Source: Tetrahymena elliotti 4EA (Eukaryota > Ciliophora > Oligohymenophorea > Hymenostomatida > Tetrahymenidae). Taken from it: 64,000 bases of DNA. Positions 1-12,891 of the stretch are shown here, piece by piece. The translations under genes and the position numbers were made by a program. Every line of letters begins with the position of its first letter. Within the stretch, counting starts at the first letter, position 1. The stretch spans positions 188,586-252,585 of the forward strand of contig JH720326.1 of the NCBI GenBank assembly GCA_000231825.2, read 5' to 3'. Under the pieces are notes generated by a model that did no database searches, had not been told where the DNA came from, and saw only the letters and a list, made by a program, of their open reading frames with translations.

Positions 1-2290
1 AGAATATATCTGAATAGTGATCTATATACTCAAAGAAGTTTGGGAATGGTATTTTAAAGTTTTTCTATGAAGATAAGAAAGTATCTAATGTTGAAATAGC
101 TCTTTTTTAATAAATATTTTTTTATGTTTTAAATTTTATTTGATAAAATATTAATAATCTTTACTCGAATTTGATGAAAGCAGTCATGTATATTATTTAT
201 GATATGTCTAATATTGATGAAATCATCCAAAAATTTCCAGACAGGGCTAATGGAAATATTGCAGCTATAGTTGTAGTAGAAATCGCCTATGTTGCTGCTT
301 CAATAGATTTAGTAGCTGCAGGATTTGTATCTTCTTTTTAATAAGCAATTTAAACATATACTGTTTATTGTTAGTTGGTAAAATTATTATTTTATTAATC
401 AATCGAAACAATCACTTTTTATGAATTATCAAGCTTTTTAGAAGGTGTAACTGTGATAAGTAATATAAGGTTATCTTATATTTCTAATTTATATTCAAAT
501 TATCCATTCAAATCAGGGATATTAACTTATAAATGCTTCATCACTTCTTCGAAATTAGGCTCAAACTTGAAAATCATTAATATTTAATTTTTTGATTTGC
601 TTTCAAGTCTAAATTAGTTTTACTATTAGCATGTATTATTTTATCTATTTTTAAAATAATTTAATGGACAATCAGATAAACACTAGTTCTTATTCAATAG
701 ATAGTAACTTTATTCGCATAATGAACATTGACTAGATGATGAGCATTGCTTACAGTTCTAAAGACATTTCTAACATGTTTGAGTTTAAATGTCTTCATAG
801 TAATTAGTAGGACAACTCTCTAAACATGATTAACCTTAAAGCAAATAGTAATCACTCTTACATTTAATACAAGCTCCTAAAGAATTACATTAAAGGCAAT
901 TTTGTTAACACTGTTAACAAATATTGTTAGAATCTTTAAAGTATCCTTCTGAGCAATCTAGAAGGCATTGATTTGCTTAGGATAAATAATATCTAATTTA
1001 ACACTTAAGGCATAAGCCAGAAGAGTCACATTTTAAGCAATTTTATTAGCATGGCTAGCATATGTTATTTGAATCTTTAAAATACCCATCTGGACATGCA
1101 AGCAAGCATAAATCTTATTGTAGAACAAAGTTTTGACTGCATTGCTAACATTTCGTTGAGTCTAAACTACACTTATTACAATTAGTAGGGCAAGAGATAC
1201 AAAGTTATTATGTGTCATCAGGATATTCATAAGGGTTGCATGAAGTTTAGCATTTTTAATTTACTAAATATGTTGAAGGCTTGCATTTAGTACACTAGGT
1301 TAAACTACTACAAAATACACAATTTTAAGGGCAATTTATTTAGCATTTCCCACTAGAGTCACATAAAGTGCATCCATTGTTACATTAATTACATTTAATT
1401 TATCCTGAATCGTAATATCCGTCTTAGCAGGAGCAAAGTTAATCATTATTTCTAAAGGTTCCTTAATTTTTATTTCAAGAATAGTTAAGTAGAATAAATA
1501 AAAGTCTTAAAAAAATATTAAATAATTTTATTATTTAAAAATGAAAATATTACCATTAATATTGCAAGATAAACAAATTATTTTAGACCCTTGTTTTTAG
1601 CATTCTTTGCAGTTTTATGGGCATTTTTAACAAGATAAATTTACACCATCGTCGTAATACCCAGACTCGCAAATACATGAAGAAAATTAAGAATCCAATT
1701 ATCTAAATTAAGAATTATCACACAAGCTGCATGTATTATAATTGGTGCATTCTTAGCATCGTTAATTACATTGAGCACATTATAGATTCGAGCCATCATC
1801 ATAAAAACCAGATAAACATTAACAACTACCTGCGCTACTTCTTTTTAATGCTGGATTCTAAAAACATGAGAGACATTTAATCATATTAGATTAATTATCC
1901 ATTTCACATGTTTGACAGTTATATGGACATTTAATACAGACAGATTATTAGCTATCATGATAATAAGATTAAATACAATCACATTATTTTGTATTACTGT
2001 TATAAACTCTATTTTAAGTATTATCGCAACTCAAGCAAGTGGTTGAATCACTACATGTTTTGCATGTTGAGTTGCATTTTTAGCAAACTTCATTAGAATC
2101 CAAATAATATCCATCTTTACAGACACATTATTAAGAATAAGAATCTTAAATCATATCACTTCCTTTACATGATAAGCATAAGCTTGGATCATTTTCTGAG
2201 CATGTTAAGCAAAGAGTATCACACCATTCCAAATCATTATCAGGATTAAAGACTAATTGATAAATTTAATTTTTAAATTTAAGTTTAAAT
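1..2290 (-). CDS. Cys-rich (furin-like repeat) membrane protein, partial at both ends
   Basis: The minus strand is open, with TAA/TAG as Gln, from about 2290 to the left edge, apart from one short intron (about 1462-1553) whose removal restores frame. The upstream part is a long run of CxxC and CxxxC repeats with Gly/Tyr/Asp spacers, the extracellular 'furin-like/GFR' repeat style common in large ciliate surface proteins. After the last Cys (near 620) comes a beta-rich linker, then a hydrophobic stretch (about 300-190) that probably starts the membrane region. The C-terminus lies beyond position 1. The 5' end is not fixed: the frame stays open past 2290, no convincing start is visible, and more exons may lie at 2.8-3.7 kb. 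Function is unknown; a surface or sensory receptor-like role is only a guess. A decayed relative lies at 4.4-6.8 kb on the same strand. Confidence 0.75.
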
Positions 2291-4436
2291 CAATAAATTA
2301 TAATTTACTGTATACATTGTTTTACCTATCAAACAAGATCAAATTCTCTTCATTCTAATTAGAAATTAAAAAAATCTTAGATAAAAATTTGATTTCATTT
2401 AAAAAAGTAATTTAATTCAGTTCAAATATTTTTTTTAATTTAATTCAAATATTTTTTTAATTTAATTAAGAATTTCTTTATATAGAAAATAATTACTCTT
2501 AAGTAGTCAAATCCTATGAAACTTTAATTCACTGTCTGGTCATTTTCTAAATTACTGTCTAAAACTATTACAAAATTATTTTTAGCAATTTTTTTAAAAA
2601 ATACATATTTTATAAATTTACTTTAAAGTGAATTCTAATTTAAAATAACAACTTTTTATCCAACAACGCGAAATTTTATCAGCGAATTTGTTGAACTTAG
2701 CTGAACAGATTTTAATTAAATGAGTTGACTATTTATGTACTGGTACTAATAGATATAATTAGTTGAATAGACCAAAAAGACTCTTTATGCTTAAGACTAT
2801 TAAATATAATGAAACATGAAAATATTTTATATCTATATTAGTAAAAGGAATTGTTACCTATAACTCTTGGATCTTCTGTATAGGATTTTAATTGTTAAAT
2901 TAAGAAGTGCTTTAGAATTAATTCAGCAAGTTTGTTCTTTACTTCTTATCCCAAACTAGAATAGTTAAAAAATAATGATTAGATTGGATTACTGACTTTG
3001 AAAACAACTTATTATTTTCCCATCACTTGAAGATATCATGATGTCGTCATTCTATTATTTAATTAAATTTATTAAATTTAATTATTTTTCATTAGAATTT
3101 ATCATAGTTTACATATTAAGAATTGAGCACTTAAAAAAAATTAAGACCTAAGAAATCTAAATTTGATGATATTTGATTAATTTAATTTGATGAGACACTA
3201 TATACTAATTATTTAAAATATTTGATGGAATGATTTATATTAACTTTTATTTGATAATGTACTTGTTAATCCTTAGGGAGAACCTGATAAAAATCTTTAA
3301 TTCTTAGTTTTATAGAAAATAGATTTGAATGAAGCTAAGTAAAAAAATAAATTCTTCTTACATCTATCCTTGAAACTTAGAAGCATTTTAAATTGACGAT
3401 TTCAGCTATTTTTTGATTAGGTTGTATCTTCCATGCTTTTTTTTAAGATAGTATAGAATTAGCAAATATTATTATTAATGATGATTTTAAAAAATACTCA
3501 AATAAGATTACCTTAAATCTTGTTTCCATCTAGGCAGGCTATAAATGTATTAGAGTCCTAGTATGTAATAGAAGTGATAACATTACTCATTGTCTGTAAA
3601 AGGTATCCAGACATTTATTGCAAATGCAAAATAATTAGTAAAGTTAGTAGATTATAATTTAAATGTCTTCCCATTTAAGATAATTGAGTAAGAATATTGT
3701 GAGTGTTTTATTTTGTTTTCCTTAATTTTGTTTACTGTTTTTCTTTTAATGATTATATATTTTTTACTCAGCGGCCATGATTTAGTAGATGGGTTTATTT
3801 TGAGTTTAACAAAAACTTATTAATTCATAAATATGTTTAGAATAAATTAATTAAATAATTTCATTTATCATAGTAAACAAAAAAAGTAAAAAAATATCTT
3901 TACTCTTATTACATTTATTGAGATACAAAGAAAAGTTATAAGATTAAATTTTGTAGAATTCAATCATTATTTATGTAATTCAAGCACAGTTTATATACAT
4001 CCTCAATCATACTTATGGAAACGATATAATCATCAATTCATTTCACTTTTATAGAAGGTTTTTTAGAATTAATACCACCCACACATACCACAAGTAGAAT
4101 CTTGTTAAATAAAATAATTGATAATTGAATTGAAATCAATTATTTTTTAATTGGAAATTATTATCATAGGCTTATGAGTTTTAAACTAAATATTCAAGAT
4201 ATAAAAAATGTAAAGGCCAAAATAAATTACTTAACCTAAAAAAAAAGAAAAGAAAAATGATAAAAATTTATATTTTTCGAAGAACAGCTGTAAAGTAAAT
4301 TTAAATAAAAACTGATGATTATTTATTAAAAAATTTCAATCATAAAATTCTAATCGAAATACATTATGCTATTTAAAACAATACATAAATTAAAAAATTA
4401 AGAGAAAATTGCAAAAATATAATATTTCATGAAATT
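2291..4436 (-). other. Mostly non-coding; possible upstream exons of the Cys-rich gene
   Basis: No continuous gene is visible. On the minus strand, short stretches look coding in style: about 3620-3500 (a hydrophobic lead, then a repeat-like segment ending DGNKIQ before a GT), about 3430-3365, and about 3050-2960 (SSSDGKIISCFQ). The 'DG.I' pattern resembles beta-propeller blades, which precede Cys-rich repeats in some ciliate proteins. Splice joins could not be made consistent, so these may be exons of the gene to the left or remnants. 3720-4436 shows nothing recognisable. Confidence 0.3.
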
Positions 4437-5550
4437 TCAATAATAGTCATTTGTTATTAGGATTTTACTTAATAATGTTGGTATCTTATTATTCTTCTTT
4501 AAAAAAACTAAATTGCTGTTACTTCTTTTACTATGTTCTATTTTTGATCTTGAATCAGCTACTGGGACCATCCAAAGACATTTCTTAGTGATTTGAATGA
4601 ATTTAAAGAAAATACTAATAATATGGTTATCTTAAGCTTCAAATTTAGATTGAAACTTTTTATTTCTTATTCTTTTTCTCTTGGGATGTGACTGCGAATT
4701 ATCTTTGAATTAAGTTTAGTTTTAAGATGAAAATGCAGAAATAATTTATCTGCTCTCTAATTTAGCTTATGATTATAAATCTAATCCTAAATTTTAATTT
4801 TATGCATAACCGCTATCCCCTTTATTATTTGGTTATTCTTTTTCATTCAAGATTTATTTTTCTTCTTTTAAATTCATTTATTTTTGATTGTTTGGCACTA
4901 CAGTAGCTTTTTTCTTTTTGTTGTCTTTATAATTTGTGTAGAGTTCTTTTATTGAAAGATATATTTCTCTAAAACATAAGGTTACTTCTAAAACCATTAT
5001 AGGCAATAATAGAAATATAAAAGCCCAACAAATATAATCAAAATTTTTGTTAGCACTATCATCTAAAATGAAAAAAGCAAGTAAAAGAATTAAAAACCCA
5101 AAACTTTACATTTCTTCTTTTATATTCATAAACTTTGATTTAAAAGGCTAAACTTTGAATATTGTTAGGGTAAAAAAGAGATAAAATATTATGACTAGTA
5201 GAATTTGAGTCATGGGAGATATTTGTAAAGTTCCTATTACAACAGTATAAAAGAATTTTCTAAAATAGAGAAGAATTTAACAATAACCAATTATTGATCT
5301 TTTGTCAAGTACTCTATTATTTACTTATTAGTGCAGAATTGCAAAAGTTAAATATAAAAAGGCAAAGTAATTCCAATATTAGTCAGTTAATAAATTTGCT
5401 GTTTATAAAATTACTGCAATGTAGAACTAAAATATGGTAAAAAATAAACTTTTTTATTTATTCTATTACATAAAATATAAGCTGCATATTATTTGTTAAA
5501 ATTGATTACACCATTTTAATATTGATAAGCGCGTGGATCTTAAATTTTAT
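4437..5550 (-). pseudogene. C-terminal membrane module of a second Cys-rich protein copy
   Basis: One minus-strand frame is open from about 5550 to a TGA at 4437-4439. It encodes several hydrophobic helices (about 5430-5300, 5230-5150, 5090-4990), then a charged Gln/Lys-rich cytoplasmic tail. This is the multi-helix C-terminus expected for the Cys-rich family. The segment is intact, but the exons that should feed it (5.57-6.8 kb) are duplicated, frameshifted or missing. A second frame at 5560-5500 (containing DPRAYQY) also looks family-like and would need a frameshift to join. I therefore treat the unit as the tail of a decayed gene. It could still be a live gene if unrecognised introns absorb the shifts. 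Confidence 0.55.
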
Positions 5551-5570
5551 CTGAGGAATCAATTACATTT

Positions 5571-6165
5571 CTAAAATCGATAAAATGAATGAATTCCAAT
5601 AAAATTGAAAGCTTATTAAAAAAAGTAAATGTAAACAATCTTCTCTAAACATTATTATTTAATTTAACAAATTATTTTTTTAAATATTAATGATATTCTT
5701 ATCAAAACTACTCTTTACACACAAACTGTAGATTTAGTAAAAGTTTTTTCATCTAATCAAATAAAATTAAATTTGTGAAACAAACATAAAATATTATAGA
5801 AACAAAATTTAGTCATGAATTTTTTTAAATGGCACAAAAAAAAAAAATTTAAATAGAATTAATTTGATTTAATAATAAATAATTTCTATGAAAGGATTTT
5901 TTTTGAAATTGTTTTTGAAAAGAAAACAATGAGTAAATTAAAAAATTAAAATAATTTAACTAAAATTGATAAAATGAATAAATTCCAATACAATTCTAAG
6001 CTTATTTAAAAAAAAGTAAATTTTATGATATTCTCTCAACATTATTTTTGAATTTAAAAAACTATTTCTTAAAATATTGATTATATTCTGATCAATCTAC
6101 TTGCTCTACTCAAAAACTGTAAATTGAATAAAAAATTAGATTTTTTCATTAAATCAAATTAAATA
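5571..6165 (-). repeat. Two diverged direct copies of an exon-like segment (about 200 bp each)
   Basis: About 5571-5766 and 5960-6165 align over their whole length in the same orientation; both begin CTAAAAT(C/T)GATAAAATGAAT and end in a TTTTTTCAT(C/T) stretch. Read on the minus strand, both give related peptides (..NIINI.., then a hydrophobic run ending at a shared boundary). This looks like tandem duplication of one exon of the Cys-rich family, now diverged. The 190 bp between them shows nothing else. Confidence 0.6.
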
Positions 6166-6284
6166 TCTAAAACTCGAAATCTAATCTTTTTGAAATGAAA
6201 TGCATTAATACCTTTTATAAATAAAATATAATAAATTTAAATCTGATTTACCTGATTTAATATAAATAAAAATCTTTTCAAGGT

Positions 6285-6830
6285 TGAAGTTTTTCTGAGA
6301 AGATAAGAATGTACATTGTGTAGATGTCGTTCTTTTGTAAATTTAAATATTTAGCTGTAATTTAAATAAAGGCAATTTTATTAAAATTTTATGAATGAAT
6401 GAAGCGATATAAATTATTTAAGAAATGTCTAAAATAGATGAAATAATCCAAAAGTTTCCTGAATGGGCTAGTGAAAATATTTTAGCTCTAGTTCCTGACG
6501 AAAAAGCTTAAGTTATTATCTTGATTGATTTAGATGCTACAAAATTATTTTCTTACTTTTTATTAACTAATTATAGATCAATAGATTATTTTGGTTAAAT
6601 TTATTTATCTTATTTGTGTTCATTGAGATAGTAACAGTTTATTTTACTTCTTTTCAAGATTTGGCTTAAAATTAAAAACTAGAGATATTTAGTTACCCTC
6701 TTTATATTCAAGTTTAAATCCATTTTTTTCTTGACAGGTTCTATTAGTCTCAGTAATCTTTTGCTGAGCATTTAGTAAGACAATATTTCTGATAAAAATT
6801 AAATCCATCCTAGTTTAAACTAATGAGGAA
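6285..6830 (-). pseudogene. Frameshifted remnant of the Cys-rich gene's pre-membrane region
   Basis: Plus positions about 6400-6560 match 177-340 closely (both contain ATGTCTAA.AT.GATGAAAT.ATCC). On the minus strand both encode a helix with SGNFW(M/I)ISSIL, then DISQIIY. Downstream, both share an FLSSQKNF motif (about 6300). Upstream (6570-6780) the copy keeps a recognisable fragment (VFNFKPNLEKK against IFKFEPNFEE) but hits a TGA, and the frames do not join. Conserved residues of the intact copy are also lost. I infer a broken paralogue whose intact tail survives at 4437-5550. Confidence 0.6.
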
Positions 6831-7596
6831 TTAAATTATTAATAATTTAGGAATATTTTGATAGATGAGTATAAAAAAGGTTATTTAATTAGTTTAATAA
6901 AAAGAACAAATAAACTTATTTGATATTTAAACTCTTCCTTGAAATAAATTAAAGTAAAAAATAGAGTAAGAATTCTAATAAAGTTTTATGGAAAAAACTT
7001 AATTAAAAATGAAGAGAGATAAAAATAATTACTAATTATATTAGTCAATTCAAGCCACATTTTAATAATAAATATTTAATAATGAGTTAGAATTTTTGTT
7101 TTAATAAATTTACAAAACTAAATCAAAGATTTAATTGAATTGAAAAAAATATTTTTGTCCTAAAGATTTAATATTTTTTATTAAAATGAATAATTAATTT
7201 ATGATTTAATTTCTTTTTTTTTACTGATCAAAATTAAGTAAGCTAATATCTTAAATGAGTTTTAATGCCAAATTAAGATTAAAAAAAGATATGTCAATAT
7301 AAAATTAATACTAAAGATTTTTCTGATCAATTATGCCTGATATTGATTTTATTTTTTAATTTCAACTTTTTCAGTATTCTTCAAAAGAGAAAGTATTAAT
7401 TGAATTTTGCTCAAAAAGGTAGCACAAATCATTGTGAGCAAAAAAGAAACAAAGAAAGACTAGAAATAAATTCAGATAAAAACAAAATTCAAAATTGTGA
7501 AAGAAATAAAGCCAAATATTAATATTAATAACATCCATTTTATTTATATAAAATTAAGCAATAGGAAACAATTCAAAGAATCAGAAATTAAAATAA
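6831..7596. other. Intergenic, AT-rich
   Basis: No gene is recognised. The stretch is the 5' flank of the ABC transporter. An in-frame TGA at 7498-7500 precedes its start codon, with no ATG in between. Confidence 0.5.
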
Positions 7597-10500
7597 ATGC
7601 TTCATAAAAGCTACAATCTATTTTTTAATAGAGTTACTAAATTTATCAATAATGTCTACTAAAACTAGCAAGTTTTAATTCAAAACGAAGATTTGTCCCC
7701 ATATACTTGCTATTATCTTGAAACAGACTATATAGTAGATAAAGTTAATGCAGTTATAGGAAGGTCAAATAAGCAAAATCTTTTATAGATATTATTCAGA
7801 CTAAATTGGAAACTTTTTTTGGCAGGTATTGCATTAAGCTTTGGTTAATATATGGCTGGTTTTATTGGCATATATTTTTTAGACTTGATAACAAATTATT
7901 TGAAATCAGATAAAAATGAGTCGAAATGGATATTCTTTGCTTTAATTTCCTTGCTTTTTTGCAGTTTCTTGCTGAAAACTATTCTCTTTGCTCAATTAAG
8001 ATGGGTCAGATTAAATCATTCTTCTATCTTATCAACTTAACTTAGGTATTTGATACTTCAGAAGTCTTTTAGAATTCAAAGCTTTTATGATAGTAGAGAG
8101 GCTTAAAAGAAGTTAGACTTCAGTCAGCTAATGGCAGTAGACTCAAGAGGTTCTAATGTAATATTCTTTGGATTTGTGGAAATGATCACATCAGTATTAA
8201 CCTTGGTCATTATAATTTACTTTGTATACCTTAAGCTTGGTATGAAATCTACTTTAAATGGTTTAACTGTGCTAATAATAAGCTTAATCCTAAACATTTT
8301 TATACACAGGTCTGAGAATGTAATTGGTTTATTTATTTCTCACAAATATAGCAATTTTATTTATTTTAAAAATAGAGAATATTTAAAGAGAAAAAAGATT
8401 TTACAGATAAAAGAGTTTCTTTAACAAGAGATGTTGTTGAAGGAATCAAAAGCATTAAATATTTAGGATGGGAGCAAACTTTTTTAAATAAAATTGAGGA
8501 AGCTAGAAAGAAGGAGTTTAAATTAACCAAAAAAGTTTAGCTTCTTGATTCTCTGGGAAACATTTTATGGATAAGTTTAGGCTATATTTTGCTCTATGTT
8601 TTTCTAAGTAGTTATTCAGAAGAAGGCAATGATATATTAAAGTAGAATATTTTTACAGTACTTGCTCTTTTTGCATACATTAAATAGCCTTTAGGAAATA
8701 TCCCATATTCAATTAATTTCTTTTTAAAGGCTAAAGTTTGTATTAATAGAATAGATTCTTTTATTCAATAAAAAGAAATTTCTAAATTAGGATGTAACTT
8801 TATTATTTTTTTATGGTGATATATTAATATTTTACAAATTAACTATATTTAGATGAAAATACCAATTCAAAAAATAACCCATGTGCCATTAAAATAGTTA
8901 ATTCTTAGTTTTTCTGGCCAAGCAGTCTCCTTAAATAGGCATAAGTAAGATAAAACAAAGAAACAATTGATGACACTTCAAAAAATAATTTATTTGAGAT
9001 GGAATCAGATTTGCTCAATTCAAATGAAAATAGATTCAGTGTAAAAGTGAAAGATCTTAAAATATAGCGTGGATCTCTTAACTTAATTGTAGGAGAAATA
9101 GGTAAAAAATTATTTCTTTTAAAATTAATTTGAATTTTATTTTTAAATAAATTATTTAGGATCAGGAAAAACTGCACTTTTGCTTTCAATATTAAATGAG
9201 TTGGACCACTTTAAATTGAGTATAAAACCATTTAATTTTAAAGCATATTTAATATAAAATTCATTATAATTTAGATGATTCTGAAGTAGAAAATCTTATC
9301 TAAATAAATGGAACTATTGGTTATGTATCTTAAAATCATTGGCTCCAGAATAAATCAATTTAAGACAATATTTTATTTGGAGAAAATTATGATGAATAAT
9401 GGTATAATTAGTGTGCATTAGCTTGTGAATTAGATGAAGATTTTAAATAATTTGCAGAGTTTGACTAAAAAATAATTGGACCTGGAGGTAGTAACCTTAG
9501 TGGAGGTTAAAGATAAAGAATAGCTTTATGTAGAGCAATCTACCAAAAAAAAGATATTTATTTGTTTGATGATATTTTTAGTAGTTTGGATGCTAAAATT
9601 AGTTTAAGAGTATATTAGCAAGTTGTAGTACAGCTTCTTCATTAAAGTCTAGGTTCTACTGTATTACTAATTACAAGCCATTACTAATTCATAGATTTAA
9701 ACAGATAGAACCTAAATTTAATTTATATTAACAATGGAAATATTATTCAAGATAAATAGATAATTTAGGAATTTATTGAGCACTAAGAAATTCAAACATA
9801 AGTTGAAACTGAAGACGATGCTGATAACCAATAGAATCTAAATGAAAAATCTATTTAAGATGAAAATAAATCATAAACTTCAAATGTAAAATCATTTAAG
9901 AATTCCTGTTTTAATCTTTAATTTAAATAAATATTTTATATTAAATAGTTAGATAAAAGTAAAGAGAGCGATGATACTATTAAAGCAGAAAATAATAAAA
10001 TAATTCCAAAGTAAAAAAATGAAGAAGAGAGAGAGAAAGGAAATGTAAATAAGAGAACAATCATATCTTTTTTTAGGTCAAGAGGGTTTTTGTTTACTAT
10101 CCTACATATTCTCTTCAGTGCTTTAATTTAAACTAGTCAAATGCTTACTGATTTTTGGTTAAAGGATTATTCAAAAAGTGATACTAATTAGTCTCCTTTC
10201 CAACAGCTATTAGGATTTCTATTTGGTGGATTTAATGAGATATTCAAAGCTTTGACACTTGCCAATTTAATTATAGCTTCCTTGTGTGGACTTTTACAAT
10301 TTTTAAGCTCAAACAAAAGCAGTTAATACTTATTTAACAAATTAAACAAATCTATTGTCTTTAGCAAGATGGTCTTTTTTGATAAAAATCCTATTGGTAG
10401 AATCATAAGCAGAGTGTCCTCTGATTAAAGTAAAGTGGATGATATTCTTTAAACTCACTATCACATCTTTTTAGAAAAGTTAACCTATTTAATTGGGTAA

Positions 10501-12099
10501 CAAAATTATTCTAATTCCAAACAATTTTTTCATTAAAAATGTTATTTATTTTTCTAAATTCTATTTAACTAAAAAGTTAATTTTTAATTAAAATGTAAAA
10601 GATATCCTATTGGAATGATTATTTAGTTTCCATGGGCAGTTTTCCATTTTGGCTTGATAATATTTTTAGCCATTTTGATTTCAAAGAGATATAGAGCCAG
10701 TAGTAGATAATTGACTAGACTGCACTCTGTTAATTAGGGACAAATGCTCACAGTAATAAGTGAGAATTGTTCTGGTATAAGTATTATAAGATCTATGAAT
10801 AAAGAAAAAACTATCTTATCAGAATTTTTAATAAGCATGGAGTAGAATAACTAATCTCAGATAGTTTAAGATGCTGTTTCAATTTGGTTTGTGATGAGGC
10901 TATTCGTTCTTTCAAACTCTTCTTTTTTAGTTATAGTTACCTCCAATTTATTTCTTGTGTTTTCAGGACAAGAGGTTACTGGTAACACTGTAGCTCTAGG
11001 ACTGATTTATTCAATGCTTTTCTCTACTGTATTCTCTGATGTGATGAGTTACTTTAATTATTTTGAATAAGATGTAATTTCAGTTGAGAGAATAAATTAA
11101 TACCTTGATAACCCCCAAGAAGATTTATAATCTAAATATTTGGATTCAAATAGCTAATAGCTAAGTGTAACTTTAGATGAAGAGATTGATGAATAAAGAA
11201 ATAAAGAGGATAACTCTATTTCTTTTAAAAATGTTTACCTAACATATTCAAAAGGCAGTAATAATTATGCTTTAAAAAACATATCATTTGATATCAAAAA
11301 AGGAGAAAAGATTGCTTTTTGTGGTAGGACAGGATCAGGTAAAACATCTATTTTAAATGCCTTATTTAGACTTTACTAAATACATTCAGGTGAAATTTAT
11401 ATTAACCAAAAGAACTCTAGTTAAATGTCTCTTAAAGAATTGAGAGAGTAGCTTTCTATAATACCATAATATGGTTTTCTATTTAGTTCATCTCTTTAAG
11501 AAAATGTAGACCCTTAAAAAAAAATGGACTAATAAGAAATGATAAATATTTTTAATAAATTTGAATGTTTAAAGGTCCTTTAAAACACCAAAAATAAAGA
11601 TACTAATAGATAAATAAATTAAAATGAAGAAACAAATAGCTAAAAAATATTAAAAAAATAACTTAATAGCAACTAAGAGTTGTAATCATTTAAAGGTTAA
11701 AATGTTAATTTGAATGAATAATAAAGCAGTTCCACAATCAGTGATAGAAATTCTGAATTTTTAGATATTTAAATTTAAGAAAGTGGAAAAAATCTCTCAA
11801 ATGGTGAGAAGCAGATTATCAATTTCTTTAGAATTATTTTAAGAAATAACTCTATTCTGTGTTTGGATGAGGCAACATCAAATATGGATCCCAAAACAGA
11901 TAAAATTCTTCATGAAGAGCTTTTTAAATTTAGTGAAAACAAGACTCTTATTGTAATTACACATAGACTAGAAAACATCGAAATGTTTGACAGAGTTTTT
12001 GTTATGGATAAAGGTGAAATTGTAGAATAAGGCCATGCCTCAAAACTAAAAAAAATTCCAAATGGTTTTTTTAACAAACTTTTAGAAAATAAGATTTGA
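7597..12099 (+). CDS. ABCC-type (MRP-like) full ABC transporter, 1387 aa, 6 exons
   Basis: ATP-driven membrane exporter with the order TMD1-NBD1-TMD2-NBD2 and no long N-terminal TMD0. Exons: 7597-8326, 8389-8793, 8853-9101, 9160-9219, 9275-10496, 10602-12099 (4164 nt, all joins in frame, TGA at the end). The first intron is needed to reach the family segment [23 protein letters not shown]1 has Walker A (IGSGKTA), signature LSGGQRQRIALCRA, Walker B IYLFDD and switch His in TSHY. NBD2 has Walker [10 protein letters not shown], a non-standard signature (LSNGEKQ), Walker [13 protein letters not shown] and switch His in THRLE. A Gln/Asn-rich insert of about 70 residues separates the second half of NBD2 from its Q-loop. 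A charged linker follows NBD1. Membership of the ABCC family is clear; the substrate is unknown. The start is the first ATG after an in-frame TGA. Confidence 0.9.
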
Positions 12100-12891
12100 A
12101 ATTTAAAAAATTTTAACTTATTATTTTATTTGAGTATAATTTTTATATTTTATTTAGCACAAATCATTTTTTCTTTTGTACTAAAAAATTTTAGAAATTT
12201 TGTTATTTCAAATTATTTATTTATTTTAAAAATAAAATAATTAACTAAATAAGTCATTTTGATAAGTTATTTAAAACAATATTTCTCCTTAAAATTGAAA
12301 ATTTTTTGAAAATAAATTTCAAAAGAAGGAAAAAGTATTTAAAATTAAAAAATAACTCTAAAAATATTTTATAAAATGGTAATAAAATCTTTAAAATAGA
12401 AAGAAAATAGAATAATAAATTTTTTAATCATGAGCATAGATTAGATCAAACTATCTTACCTTTTAATGTTGGTATGATCTTTCATGCTTATGAAAAATAA
12501 ATAATGTTTCTAATAATTTTTTTTTTTAAACTTTTAACAATTAAATATATTCGAATCAAATTTTTTTAAATATTATCTAATAAGTTTTAAAAGATTTACT
12601 TTCGTTTAAGTTTTTTTTAATTTGATGTTTTGTTCTTGTTTTATAAATTTTACCTTAATTTTTATTGCTTTAGTATTTTGTTATAATGGGTGAAATGTTA
12701 ATAATAAATTATTGATAGAAATGTAGTTAGTTTTAGCTTTTTTTAAAATAAACAAATGAAGTATTTTTGTATAAACTTTTATTTTATAAAGTAGTAAATA
12801 GAATTAATTAAACTTTTATCATTTAAATTTATTAAATTTAGTATTTTATTAATATATTATAAATTGTGCTTTAATTTGAATTGTCTGATAA
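12100..12891. other. Intergenic between two convergent genes
   Basis: AT-rich, with poly-T and poly-A tracts and no credible ORF. It is shared 3' flank for the ABC transporter (plus) and the carboxypeptidase (minus). Confidence 0.5.

Noticed and set aside
660..930. Plus-strand open frame MDNQINTSS...
   Set aside because: Antisense to the Cys-rich repeats; periodic Cys codons on the minus strand make that strand the coding one.
8131..8424. Transporter frame continuing past 8327 to give ..[13 protein letters not shown]
   Set aside because: It breaks the conserved [17 protein letters not shown] segment. A 62-nt GT...AG intron (8327-8388) restores it, so a frameshift need not be invoked.
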